Under the pieces are notes generated by a model, which was not told the DNA's origin, ran no database searches, and saw only the letters and a list, made by a program, of their open reading frames with translations. Source: Cytophagales bacterium (GTDB lineage: Bacteria; Bacteroidota; Bacteroidia; Cytophagales; Spirosomataceae). From it: a DNA stretch of 64,000 nt. Each line of letters starts with the position of its first letter. Position 1 is the first letter of the stretch. The DNA lies in NCBI GenBank assembly GCA_013298215.1, contig JAAFKE010000009.1:1-64000 (forward strand). Direction: 5' to 3'. Made by a program: the position numbers and the translations under genes. Shown in pieces: positions 42,467-50,624 of the stretch.

Positions 42467-42913
42467 ATGGAACTATTGAGAGAAGTTGCCCACGTGTCGG
42501 GCAAAAGTGGTTTGTACCGAATTTTAAAACCTGGCCGCGCGGGAGCAATCGTGGAGAGTTTGGACGATAAAAGAGAAAAAACCATGCTCGGGCCAACGGC
42601 GCGGGTGTCGGTGTTGAAAGACATTTCGATTTTTACGCAAGATCCCAACACCAATTTGGCACTGGGCGACGTGATGATGAGCGTACACGCGCACTTTGCC
42701 GATAAGCCACTGCCAAACGCTAAAACAGCCTCAGACTACGAAATGGCCGATTTTATGGCCCTCGTAGCCCCCGACTACGACACCGAGCGCGTGTATTTGT
42801 CGGACGTTAGAAAACTGATAAACTGGTACAATATCGTGGCCAAGAACCTACCGCAGGCTTTTGAAGTGCCAGAAAAAACCGAAACCGCCCAAGCCGACCA
42901 AGAAGCACAGTAA
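42467..42913 (+). CDS. DUF5606 domain protein
   Basis: 148 residues. The N terminus LREVAHVSGKSGLYRILKPG and VYLSDVRKLINWYNIV match DUF5606, a Bacteroidota family of unknown function; the start has an SH3-like or KOW-like beta pattern. The last 20 residues are acidic and low in complexity. It lies between engB and mnmH, all on the same strand with short gaps. Confidence 0.85.
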   Translation: MELLREVAHVSGKSGLYRILKPGRAGAIVESLDDKREKTMLGPTARVSVLKDISIFTQDPNTNLALGDVMMSVHAHFADKPLPNAKTASDYEMADFMALVAPDYDTERVYLSDVRKLINWYNIVAKNLPQAFEVPEKTETAQADQEAQ

Positions 42914-42941
42914 AACCGCTCGAAACAGCATAGATGGGTAA

Positions 42942-43964
42942 ATGAAGGCACTCGGCATTGAAGAATTTTTAGAAAAAGCCCGCACCATACCCGTCATCGA
43001 TGTACGGTCGCCGGCGGAGTATGCCCGCGCCAGAATCCCTGGCGTGGTAAATATCCCGCTCTTCGACGACGACCAACGCGCCAGCGTAGGCACAACCTAC
43101 AAACAAATTGGCAAAGACCAGGCCGTGTTGCTGGGGTTGGAGTTTGTGGGACCGAAGCTGGTAGATTTTGTGCAACGCGCCCAGGCACTCGACCCGCAAT
43201 GTTCGGAAGTACTGGTGCACTGCTGGCGCGGAGGAATGCGGAGCGGTAGTTTTGGTTGGTTGCTCAACACGGCAGGTATGCAAGTGGCCACGCTTGCGGG
43301 TGGCTACAAAGCCTACCGCACCCACATTTTGTCGGCATTTGAAGAACCCCGAAAGTTGGTGGTTTTGGGCGGCAAAACGGGCAGCGGCAAAACCGAAATC
43401 CTGAAAAAATTGGCCCTGCAAGGCCAGCAAGTTATTGATTTGGAGGCGTTGGCGCAGCACAAGGGGTCGTCCTACGGAGCCATCGGCCAGTTGCCCCAGC
43501 CCACTACCGAGCACTTCGAGAACCTCATCTACGAAAAATGGGCGGGTTTCGATGCCCAAAAAACCATTTGGCTCGAAGACGAAAGCCGCCTCGTTGGGCA
43601 TTGTTACGTGCCAATGCCGCTGTGGGAACAAATGAGCCACGCGCCGATGGTTTTTGTGGACGTTCCCAAAGAAATTAGAATCGGGCGGTTGGTGCGCGAG
43701 TACGGCGGGCAAAACCACCAGCTGCTCTGCGAGGCCACCGAGCGGATCAAAAAAAGACTCGGCGGCCAAAACTACCAGGCCGCGCTGACGGCACTTGCCG
43801 CCCACGACTACGCCCAGGTGAGCAACATTACTTTGGACTACTACGACAAAGCCTACCTGCACGGCCTGGCGCAACGGCCCGCCGAGCGGGTTTCGACCAT
43901 TGCCGTGGCCGACGACAACCCTGGCGCAACGGCTCAAAAACTTATTGATTGGCTCCGAAGCTGA
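42942..43964 (+). CDS. mnmH: tRNA 2-selenouridine synthase
   Basis: 340 residues (E. coli form is 364). An N-terminal rhodanese domain has VIDVRSPAEYARARIPG and the catalytic Cys94 in VHCWRGGMRSGS; a C-terminal P-loop domain has Walker A GGKTGSGKT (143-151) and EDESRLVGHCYVP. MnmH replaces sulfur by selenium at the wobble 2-thiouridine through a geranylated intermediate, using selenophosphate from SelD. No selD is in the window. It is third in the engB-DUF5606-mnmH run. Confidence 0.93.
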   Translation: MKALGIEEFLEKARTIPVIDVRSPAEYARARIPGVVNIPLFDDDQRASVGTTYKQIGKDQAVLLGLEFVGPKLVDFVQRAQALDPQCSEVLVHCWRGGMRSGSFGWLLNTAGMQVATLAGGYKAYRTHILSAFEEPRKLVVLGGKTGSGKTEILKKLALQGQQVIDLEALAQHKGSSYGAIGQLPQPTTEHFENLIYEKWAGFDAQKTIWLEDESRLVGHCYVPMPLWEQMSHAPMVFVDVPKEIRIGRLVREYGGQNHQLLCEATERIKKRLGGQNYQAALTALAAHDYAQVSNITLDYYDKAYLHGLAQRPAERVSTIAVADDNPGATAQKLIDWLRS

Positions 43965-44082
43965 TGGTTTGCTTGTGCCTTGGCTCGTTTTGCGTTTGTT
44001 GAAAAAGAACGTTGGGCGTAGCCCTAACCGCTATTAGTCATTTCCACAAACCCGAAAAATTGAGACACCGAACAAAAAAAGG

Positions 44083-44090
44083 TATCTTTG
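44083..44090 (+). promoter_or_regulatory. -7 promoter element 4 nt before the Rpn-family gene
   Basis: TATCTTTG ends 4 nt before the ATG at 44095, as at engB, nusB and the restriction gene. No -33 element was clear. Confidence 0.58.
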
Positions 44091-44094
44091 CGGT

Positions 44095-44940
44095 ATGAAG
44101 TTTGTTGATATAAAAAACGACATTGCGTTCCGAAAGATTTTCGGTAACGAAAACAGAAAAGAAGTGTTAATTTCTTTTCTGAACGCTGTTTTGTTGTTGG
44201 AAAACGACAAAAAAATCGTGTCGGTTGATATTCTAACACCTTACCAACTGCCAGCTTTGAAAGGCGGGAAAGTTACGATCGTGGACGTGAAAGCCAAAGA
44301 CCAAAGCGACAAAAGCTACATCGTGGAGATGCAGGTGGCTGAGGTAGACGGTTTTGACAAACGAGTTTTGTATTACGCCTCAAAAAGTTACTCCTCTCAG
44401 ATTGACCGAGGAGATTTATACGAAAAACTGAACCCAACTTTTTTTATCGGAATTTTAGACTTTGAAGTCACCCAAAACAAAGACTACATCAGCCGACACA
44501 AAATTATTGACACCGAAACGGGCGAAAATTTTATAACTGACATTGAGTTTAACTTTATTGAACTTCCGAAGTTTCAGAAAAAAGAAACTGAATTAACGAC
44601 CATCATTGACCAATGGGTTTATTTTATCAAGAACTCGGAAGATTTAACGGTAATTCCTGACAGCGTTACTGACAAAGGCTTGAAAAGTGCCTACGAAGAT
44701 GCCGACAAACACAATTGGACAAAAGCAGAATTAGAAGCCTACGATTACGTTTTGATGAGAGAACAGGACGACCGAGGCAGAATGAGTTTTGCATTAAGAA
44801 CTGGCATTGCAAAAGAAGTTTCAAAAGTTCAAAAGGATTTTGCGAGGAGACTTTTTAAACGAGGTTTTTCAGATGCTGACATTGCCGAGGACACGGGTCT
44901 AACGGTTGAACAAATCCAAAGATTAAGAATAGAAGAATAA
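44095..44940 (+). CDS. Rpn-family PD-(D/E)XK nuclease/transposase-like protein
   Basis: 281 residues. N-terminal KNDIAFRKIFGNENRKEVLI, then VDVKAKDQSDKSYIVEMQVA which holds the Asp and Glu-x-Gln of the nuclease core, and a conserved GIAKEVSKVQ region. The C terminus (DIAEDTGLTVEQIQRLRIEE) is the usual helix-turn-helix tail. Rpn proteins promote RecA-independent recombination and some act as phage-defence nucleases. It is AT-richer than its neighbours and stands alone, as is common for these mobile genes. Confidence 0.88.
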   Translation: MKFVDIKNDIAFRKIFGNENRKEVLISFLNAVLLLENDKKIVSVDILTPYQLPALKGGKVTIVDVKAKDQSDKSYIVEMQVAEVDGFDKRVLYYASKSYSSQIDRGDLYEKLNPTFFIGILDFEVTQNKDYISRHKIIDTETGENFITDIEFNFIELPKFQKKETELTTIIDQWVYFIKNSEDLTVIPDSVTDKGLKSAYEDADKHNWTKAELEAYDYVLMREQDDRGRMSFALRTGIAKEVSKVQKDFARRLFKRGFSDADIAEDTGLTVEQIQRLRIEE

Positions 44941-44995
44941 AACTATCACCAACCACGCGGGCGACGAACGCCGCAACTAAAAACACACCACTCAA

Positions 44996-45850
44996 ATGAA
45001 AAAAACACTCTTTACCATCGCTTTTATGTGCGTGCTCATGGGGCTCACTTTTAAACCCGAGCCAGCCGCCCGCCCAATCCCGATTTGCCACAGTACGGCC
45101 AACGATATGGCTACACTGGCGTTAGACCCCGAGTTCCAGGCTATGCACCCGCAGCCGTTGCCCTACACGCACCTCAGCGCGGTGGGCCAGATGATTACTT
45201 TTGCCACACCCGACGGCAAAACGGCCAGCGGTTTTATGCTTAAAGCCCCGAAAAAATCTAAAAAATGGCTGTTTGTTTTCCAAGAATGGTGGGGTTTGAA
45301 CGACAATATTAAACGCCAAGCCGAGGTTTTTTATACTGATCTCAGCGACGTGAACGTCATAGCCATTGATATGTACGACGGGCAGCTGGCCACCGTCCCC
45401 GCCGACGCGGGCAAGTTGATGTCGCAGACCAAACCCGAGCGCATCGATGCCATTATTAAAGGTGCCATTGAGCTGGCGGGCAAAAAAGCCAAGATTGCCA
45501 GCGTGGGCTGGTGCTTTGGTGGTATGTTGTCGCTCAAATCGGCCATTTTGGAGGGCGAGCAGGCCGTGGGATGCGTAATGTACTACGGCCGCCCCGAAAA
45601 AGACGTTGAAAAACTCAAGACATTAAATACCAACGTACTGGGTATTTTTGGCAGCCAAGACAAGGGAATACCAGTGGCAACCGTAACCGAATTTGAAGAA
45701 AACATGAAAAAAGCCAACAAGGCCGTAACCATTAAAATGTACGATGCGGGCCACGGTTTTGCCAATCCGAGCAATCCGGTCTTCAACCAAACCGCCGCCG
45801 AAGATGCCTACAAAAATGCGCTGGCCTATTTGAAAGAAAAACTAAGCTAA
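44996..45850 (+). CDS. Exported dienelactone hydrolase family protein
   Basis: 284 residues with a signal peptide (1-about 21). The alpha/beta hydrolase triad is visible: nucleophile Cys in SVGWCFGGML, Asp in GIFGSQDKGIP and His in YDAGHGFAN. FVFQEWWGLNDNIKRQAEVF is typical of the family. The substrate is unknown; the Cys nucleophile is the dienelactone-hydrolase type. A strong 17-bp hairpin follows the stop codon. Confidence 0.88.
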   Translation: MKKTLFTIAFMCVLMGLTFKPEPAARPIPICHSTANDMATLALDPEFQAMHPQPLPYTHLSAVGQMITFATPDGKTASGFMLKAPKKSKKWLFVFQEWWGLNDNIKRQAEVFYTDLSDVNVIAIDMYDGQLATVPADAGKLMSQTKPERIDAIIKGAIELAGKKAKIASVGWCFGGMLSLKSAILEGEQAVGCVMYYGRPEKDVEKLKTLNTNVLGIFGSQDKGIPVATVTEFEENMKKANKAVTIKMYDAGHGFANPSNPVFNQTAAEDAYKNALAYLKEKLS

Positions 45851-45870
45851 CACCGTTTTTCGTACCCCAA

Positions 45871-45908
45871 ACCAAAGCCGCTCAATGCTAACATTGAGCG
45901 GCTTTGGT
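45871..45908. terminator. 17-bp perfect hairpin terminator
   Basis: ACCAAAGCCGCTCAATG (45871-45887) pairs perfectly with 45892-45908 around CTAA. The T run is weak, but the stem separates the hydrolase gene from the convergent transposase fragment and could serve both. Confidence 0.75.
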
Positions 45909-45913
45909 ATTTA

Positions 45914-46405
45914 TTACTTGAATCTACCATGTACGCGGCGGTTTGTGCTATAATGCTCCCCAAAATAAATGAACTCTTGGGCTGATTTTACTAAGTCTTG
46001 CAAATGACTAAACGATACTTGGACACAGCTTAAGGGGGGCAAATAGTAATGCCCTTTTTGAGCAATGGTGCAACGATTACCCCAACTGCCTAATTTAGTG
46101 TCACCCACAAATAACAAACCTTGGCTGTCGAGTGTCTTTTCCACCCGTGCTATCATCGGTAAATACAATACATCATCCGAAGCAGCTCCATTACACACCT
46201 CAACACATAAGGGCATCCCAAAACTACCTATCGTACTAAGCATGATTTTCAATTGGGCTAAATCCTTACGCCGATGCTTGGCATAACCCATTGAAAACAA
46301 ATCACTTGGGTCTTTGAAGCTCTGGGCAATGGTGGCATCATACTTGGCCCTTGCCATTTTCCACGAACGACACTGCCACGAATGGCTTCTCCGAACGGCA
46401 GTTGC
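45914..46405 (-). pseudogene. IS1634-type transposase fragment
   Basis: An open frame of about 147 residues from 46357, extendable to a stop at 46408. GYAKHRRKDLAQLKIMLSTI, SFGMPLCVEVCNG and LFVGDTKLGSWGNR match the central DDE part of IS1634-family transposases (the family is normally over 500 residues), with the second Asp in VGDTK. Both ends are missing. No inverted repeats were found. A decayed remnant next to the IS5-type element. Confidence 0.75.
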
Positions 46406-46506
46406 CTATGCCGCACTACCTGCCGTTGCAAAACTACTGGAAAAATAAGGTGCAAGGCCGCCAATGACGGCAAATTTGCGCCACCTCGGGGGTCAGGCTG
46501 CGGGCA

Positions 46507-47481
46507 TCACCATTTTTCTAAGCCCAGCAATTTTTTGCCCAGCTCGTTCAGCGTGGCGGTCTGGTATTTGGTTTTTTCCCAGTTTCGGGCGTCGCCCGGA
46601 AACGCGTATCCTTCGGGGGCAATCCGATTTTGCCAAGAGTTCACGCGCCAGTTTCTCAGCGTTTCGTTGTCTTCCTCGGCGGGCATCATCGAGATATACT
46701 GCGCCACCCGAACTTTATCTTTCGAGTTATTGGCCCTTATGCCGTGGGGCTGCAGGCTATTGAAAATAAGTAGGTCGCCAGCGTTTAGTTTCACCTTATG
46801 AAAATCGTTTTCAAACCCAGTTGTATCGGGTTTAAAATGGTTACGATCCTCGGGTTGGGTCAGTTTCCAAGTTTCATAATTTCTAAAAAGTGCTGGAATA
46901 CACTGAAACCCACCCATATTTTCGTCGGTTTGGTCGGCCAGGGCCAGTACCCCCTGCACGTTTTGGGGCTTGGTGTCGGGGTCGTAGTCCCAATGAATAA
47001 AAGCCTTGTACTCAAATCCATCGCGGAGGGGGAAGTTCAGGTTGGCGCGGTCGATGGTAACCCACAGTTTTTCGGTTCCCCAAATGTCAGTAAAAGCATC
47101 GTGTACGCGGGTCATTTGGCGGTTGTTCCACAAAAGTTGGTGGTTATACACCTCAACCATACCCGTGCCAGCAAGCTCTTTCATTTGCATGGGGTTGCGC
47201 TCCGCATCGGCGTGGGCGTTGTACCAGGTTTGGGGGTTGTTGGGGTCTTTTTCTTCAAAATCCCACAAAAACTGGGCAGTTTCGGCGGCTTGCTCCCGCG
47301 ACACTGCATTTTTAACGACCACGTAGCCGTTTAGTACCCAAAAATTCCAGTCATCCTCACTCAATACCCTGAGTGCTTGCCCATTGGAGCGGTCGTTGAG
47401 TTTGAGTGCGCTACTTTTTGCCGCCGAAGGGTTCCCTGGAATATCCTTGTGGGCATTTGCCATTGTGGGTAAGGTTTGCAT
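46507..47481 (-). CDS. Phytanoyl-CoA dioxygenase family protein
   Basis: 324 residues. A non-haem Fe(II)/2-oxoglutarate oxygenase: the iron-binding HxD is in FIHWDYDPDTK and the distal His in NSLQPHGIRANNS, with an Arg shortly after for 2-oxoglutarate. GYVVVKNAVSREQA at the N terminus is typical of PhyH. The substrate is unknown. It lies between the IS1634 fragment and the IS5-type element, both outside the frame, so it appears intact. Confidence 0.88.
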   Translation of the reverse strand: MQTLPTMANAHKDIPGNPSAAKSSALKLNDRSNGQALRVLSEDDWNFWVLNGYVVVKNAVSREQAAETAQFLWDFEEKDPNNPQTWYNAHADAERNPMQMKELAGTGMVEVYNHQLLWNNRQMTRVHDAFTDIWGTEKLWVTIDRANLNFPLRDGFEYKAFIHWDYDPDTKPQNVQGVLALADQTDENMGGFQCIPALFRNYETWKLTQPEDRNHFKPDTTGFENDFHKVKLNAGDLLIFNSLQPHGIRANNSKDKVRVAQYISMMPAEEDNETLRNWRVNSWQNRIAPEGYAFPGDARNWEKTKYQTATLNELGKKLLGLEKW

Positions 47482-47552
47482 ATTTATCCTATTTTTTAGG
47501 TAAAGATTGTTGGTGCTAAGTAGAGATACAGGTATGATAATCAGTTTTCTAA

Positions 47553-48457
47553 GAGCTTGTCGGGGAATTTAAAATAAAGAGAATCGTGTTTATTTTTGTT
47601 GCAACAAAACGACAGAAATAATGACTAAACAGTTTGAAAAACTGACGGATTCCCAGTTGGATGCAATATCAGATATTTTTACCAAAAGAAAAAGAGTTCT
47701 ATCATTGAGAAGTGTGGTAAATGCGCTTCTATACATGGTTCGAGTTGGTTGTCGATGGCGAAATTTGCCTTCTGAATATCCTAAATGGACGACTGTTAAT
47801 TACTACTTTGAAGAATGAAAATCTAATGGAATAATAGAAGCTATAAATATCAGACTTAATGAGATTGACAGGCAAAAAGAGCTACGAGCTAAGACACCAA
47901 GTTTATTATGTGTTGATAGTCAGAGTGTTAAATTGTCACCAATGATGGAAAAAGATAGGGGTATTGATGGTAATAAGCATGTAAATGGTCGGAAGAGGCA
48001 ACTTTTAGTAGATATAGAAGGGCGTTTATGGGGCGTTGTGGTTCATGCTGCTAATATAGCTGATGGCAAAGGAGCGTTAGCTCTCTTAGATAATTTGGGT
48101 AATGTAGAAAAGACCATAGAAAAGTTTTTAGCAGATACAGCATATAACGGTATTTTCGCAAAATCTGTTGAAAAAAGAGGCTATAAATATGAAAAATCTG
48201 CTCGTATTGGTGGCAATGCTTACCCAGCAATGGGGCAACCTAAAATAGGAAAGAAGTTTATAGTAGAACCTAAAAGATGGGTAGTTGAAAGAACTATTAG
48301 TTGGACTAATCGCACGGGCGACCCCGTTTTTTCGTAGAATTACCAAAGATTACGAAAGAACGATAGAATCTTCTGTAACTTGGCTCTTATTGGCTAATTC
48401 AACAATAATGTTACAAAGAATCAATTACTAAACCAAATTATATTCCCCGACAAGTTC
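47553..48457 (+). mobile_element. IS5-family insertion sequence, inactive copy (905 bp)
   Basis: Left end GAGCTTGTCGGGGAATTTAA (47553-47572) and right end, read inward on the minus strand, GAACTTGTCGGGGAATATAA are imperfect inverted repeats of about 20 bp. They are flanked by a TAA direct duplication (47550-47552 and 48458-48460), as expected for the TNA targets of some IS5 groups. The transposase inside carries a stop codon and a frameshift. Confidence 0.88.
47621..48431 (+). pseudogene. IS5-family transposase with nonsense and frameshift mutations
   Basis: Part 1 (47621-47818, ending VNYYFEE) has the N-terminal DUF4096-type domain (SVVNALLYMVRVGCRWRNLP). A TGA at 47816-47818, most likely from a TGG Trp codon, interrupts it; reading continues in the same frame with LLCVDSQSVK, GIDGNKHVNGRKRQLLVD (first catalytic Asp) and FLADTAYNG (second). 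Near 48316-48325 the frame shifts by +1, and the new frame RRITKDYERTIESSVTWLLL completes the protein to the TAA at 48429-48431. IS5 members sometimes use programmed frameshifting, but the stop codon and shift position suggest decay. Confidence 0.85.
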
Positions 48458-48766
48458 TAAGAAAAATTAAACAACTTCAACGGCTTTGTATGCAATAGCC
48501 AGGGCAACCGCATTATCGAAATTTTCAATAACTTTTTGGTTATTTTGCAAAAAAATATTTGGCGATACTCCTTTAACATTCGTGGGGGGGGGACGATAAA
48601 ATGGCTACTTGGCAATTTATCTACCAAAGATTATTTGTTAATGCGGTCGCCCTGATGCAATAGCCGTGGAAGTTGTTTTTTGTAAAGAAACACTTTAATT
48701 AGCAACTTGTTGCAGTAAAACAGTTCTATTACATCAATACTACTCACCCATTTAACACGTACCATA
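48458..48766. other. Non-coding gap with a G9 tract
   Basis: 309 bp between the IS5 copy and the SGNH gene. No protein frame, RNA or clear promoter. It includes a run of nine G at 48584-48592 in otherwise AT-rich DNA; such tracts are slippage-prone but no adjacent frame uses it. Confidence 0.6.
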
Positions 48767-50152
48767 ATGACTCCCACCGTAAAATTTTGGCAAAAATATA
48801 AAATAGTTTGCCTGTGCGTAATTTTATTCTCGCTGGCTCAGTGCCTTACATGGCTTGATAGCAACCAAGATGGATTTATCAAAAATATCAGTGTAAATCA
48901 CCTAATTAAATACATTGCATTTTCTATCGGATTGGTCATTATTATTTTGCTGGCGGCTAAATCGAGCAGCCCCTTTATCAAAAATACGGCTCTTTCGGCC
49001 TTCGTATTTATCTTGCTTTGGCTATTTTTAGAATTTTTTAGTTGGGGTATTGTCAAAGTAGGGTTGGTTAAATTTGAACGGCCCAGCAACGCCCTTTTAC
49101 TAGTAAATACGCACGTAGAAACGTCACAGCGCCCTTTTTGGGGAGACTTCAATAAGGTATTTGGCAAGTGGCGATTGCCCAATGATTCTCTGCAAAAAAT
49201 ACGCTGCGAAGACAATAAAATCCTGTGTTATCAAACCAACAGTGTAGGGGCAAGAGATAAAGAACGTTCTTTTAAAAATACAACCAACAAAAGAAGAATC
49301 GCTGTGATGGGAGATTCTTTTATGGAAGGTATAATGGTGAATACGGACGAACGCGGTTCGGATATTTTAGAGAAAAGTACGGGAAATGAGCACTTGAATT
49401 TTGGGATTAATGGTACGAGCCCGATCGGTTACTACCTGATTTACAAGGAACTAACTAAAAAATACGAGCACGATGCAGTTATCATTGGTATATTGCCCGC
49501 CAACGACTTTCAAGATTTTTCGGAGGGAGACGATTTGCATTTGATTAACTTTCCCATCTATCGCCCCTATTGGAAAAACACAAAACAGGGCTATAAATTA
49601 AGCTACTCTTTGGCATCCATCGATCAGGCGTATGGGTCTAAAGTAAATTACGATAAGCCCAATAAGATTCATGCCACCAAAGACTCCGTTTATTGGAATT
49701 TACCCCTCGCTCAGAAGCTACAAGGTGAGTTGTATCATAATTCGTTCGTGGTGGGCTTAGTTGGTGAAATCGTAAACAAAAAAGCAGCGAAAAGGTATAA
49801 TAAAACCAGTGTTTTTGAGGAATATCCCAAAGATAAGTGGGCAACTTTTAGCTATTCCTTAGAGAAACTTTTTGAAGAAGCCGAAGGTAAAAAGATTCTG
49901 GTCTTAACCATCCCCATTTTGAAAGACATTCGACTTTATCAGAAAAACCATAAAAATACCCTTGCACCTAAAATGGCTTCATTTTTGAAACAAAAAGGGG
50001 TAGAATACATAGATCTGCTGCCGATTTTAGCCCTCGAAAAGAACCCAGCTCAATTTTACCACGCCTGTGATGGGCATTGGAACGAAAAGGGAGAAAAAAA
50101 AGTAGCTGAAATCTTGTTACAAAATCAATTGTACCGAAAAATAATTGAATGA
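48767..50152 (+). CDS. Membrane-anchored SGNH/GDSL hydrolase
   Basis: 461 residues. Three hydrophobic segments (about 10-30, 44-64 and 72-95) anchor the protein; the rest is an SGNH hydrolase. Block I is AVMGDSFMEG with the nucleophile Ser, block III the Asn of NFGINGTSP, and block V Asp-x-x-His in ACDGHWNEKG. Similar proteins add or remove acetyl groups on extracellular polysaccharides, sometimes with an MBOAT partner; one is at 21968 but not linked. The gene is visibly AT-richer than flanking housekeeping genes and sits beside IS remnants, suggesting horizontal acquisition. Confidence 0.82.
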   Translation: MTPTVKFWQKYKIVCLCVILFSLAQCLTWLDSNQDGFIKNISVNHLIKYIAFSIGLVIIILLAAKSSSPFIKNTALSAFVFILLWLFLEFFSWGIVKVGLVKFERPSNALLLVNTHVETSQRPFWGDFNKVFGKWRLPNDSLQKIRCEDNKILCYQTNSVGARDKERSFKNTTNKRRIAVMGDSFMEGIMVNTDERGSDILEKSTGNEHLNFGINGTSPIGYYLIYKELTKKYEHDAVIIGILPANDFQDFSEGDDLHLINFPIYRPYWKNTKQGYKLSYSLASIDQAYGSKVNYDKPNKIHATKDSVYWNLPLAQKLQGELYHNSFVVGLVGEIVNKKAAKRYNKTSVFEEYPKDKWATFSYSLEKLFEEAEGKKILVLTIPILKDIRLYQKNHKNTLAPKMASFLKQKGVEYIDLLPILALEKNPAQFYHACDGHWNEKGEKKVAEILLQNQLYRKIIE

Positions 50153-50160
50153 AACCTTAG

Positions 50161-50230
50161 GAATGAGTTTTGAATTATTGAGTGGTTGAGTCATTGAATA
50201 ACAACTCATAATCAGATATTTACAATTGAA
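50161..50230. repeat. Degenerate member of the TGAATGAT-type intergenic repeat
   Basis: TTGAATTATTGAGTGGTTGA followed by GTCATTGAAT resembles the inner arrays of the element at 21749-21950. The similarity is weak beyond this core. Confidence 0.35.
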
Positions 50231-50312
50231 AATCTAACTACTTATTTCACGTTCCTTAGCCGTTTGATAAATATTAACGGGGTGTTTTAAGAGTTGGTTT
50301 TGGTGAAAATTT

Positions 50313-50374
50313 CGCCCTTGTCAATGTCTCCACTGATAAGTCCCGCCCTTGTCAGTGTCTCCACTGACAAGTAA
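50313..50374. repeat. Two tandem 31-bp hairpin repeats
   Basis: Units 50313-50343 and 50344-50374. The second contains a perfect hairpin CTTGTCAGTG-TCTC-CACTGACAAG; the first has the same fold with one wobble and one mismatch. They fill the gap between the SGNH gene and tRNA-Arg. Possibly a REP-like element or terminator; two units only, so not a CRISPR array. Confidence 0.75.
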
Positions 50375-50501
50375 AGGAATGCAGGTAACAGCACTTCTAA
50401 TGATGCACTCGTTTTCTCTAAAATAACTGCTCGAATAAACTCGGATAGGCTGGTAGTGGGAGGAGGGAGGCGGTTTTGGGTGCCTGAATGACTTGAAAAA
50501 G

Positions 50502-50573
50502 TGCGCCCGAAGGGATTCGAACCCCTATCTATGGTACCGGAAACCACAATTCTATCCATTGAACTACGGGCGC
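50502..50573 (-). tRNA. trnR: tRNA-Arg (anticodon CCG)
   Basis: A 72-nt cloverleaf on the minus strand: acceptor GCGCCCG/CGGGCGC, D-arm with AGTTCAATGGATAGAA, anticodon stem GTGGT/ACCAT around loop TTCCGGT giving anticodon CCG (codon CGG), and T-arm with GGTTCGAATCC. Discriminator A; CCA is not encoded. A consensus promoter lies 20 nt upstream. tRNA genes are frequent integration sites, and the adjacent region is rich in mobile remnants. Confidence 0.95.
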
Positions 50574-50592
50574 ATTTGCTACTATCAGCCCG

Positions 50593-50624
50593 CAAAAGTA
50601 GCAAATAGATTGGTTTTTACCAAA
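50593..50624 (-). promoter_or_regulatory. tRNA-Arg promoter
   Basis: On the minus strand, TTTG (complement of 50621-50624) is followed after 20 nt by TACTTTTG (complement of 50593-50600), an excellent -33/-7 pair. It overlaps the last codons of the aldehyde dehydrogenase gene. Confidence 0.7.

Noticed and set aside
42969-43937. A 322-residue frame opposite mnmH
   Set aside because: It is the antisense shadow of an enzyme with every expected motif; the shadow has no recognisable domain.
46258-46473. A 71-residue frame overlapping the IS1634-type fragment
   Set aside because: It is another reading frame of the same remnant and has no transposase similarity.
48584-48592. The G9 tract as a phase-variation switch for the SGNH gene
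   Set aside because: It lies about 175 bp upstream of the ATG, outside any recognised promoter spacer or reading frame; only noted as a slippage-prone tract.
50313-50374. The 31-bp repeats as a short CRISPR array
   Set aside because: Only two units, directly abutting, each a self-complementary hairpin, with no cas genes nearby.
50287-50604. A 105-residue minus-strand frame
   Set aside because: It covers the tRNA-Arg gene and the 31-bp hairpin repeats, so it is accidental.
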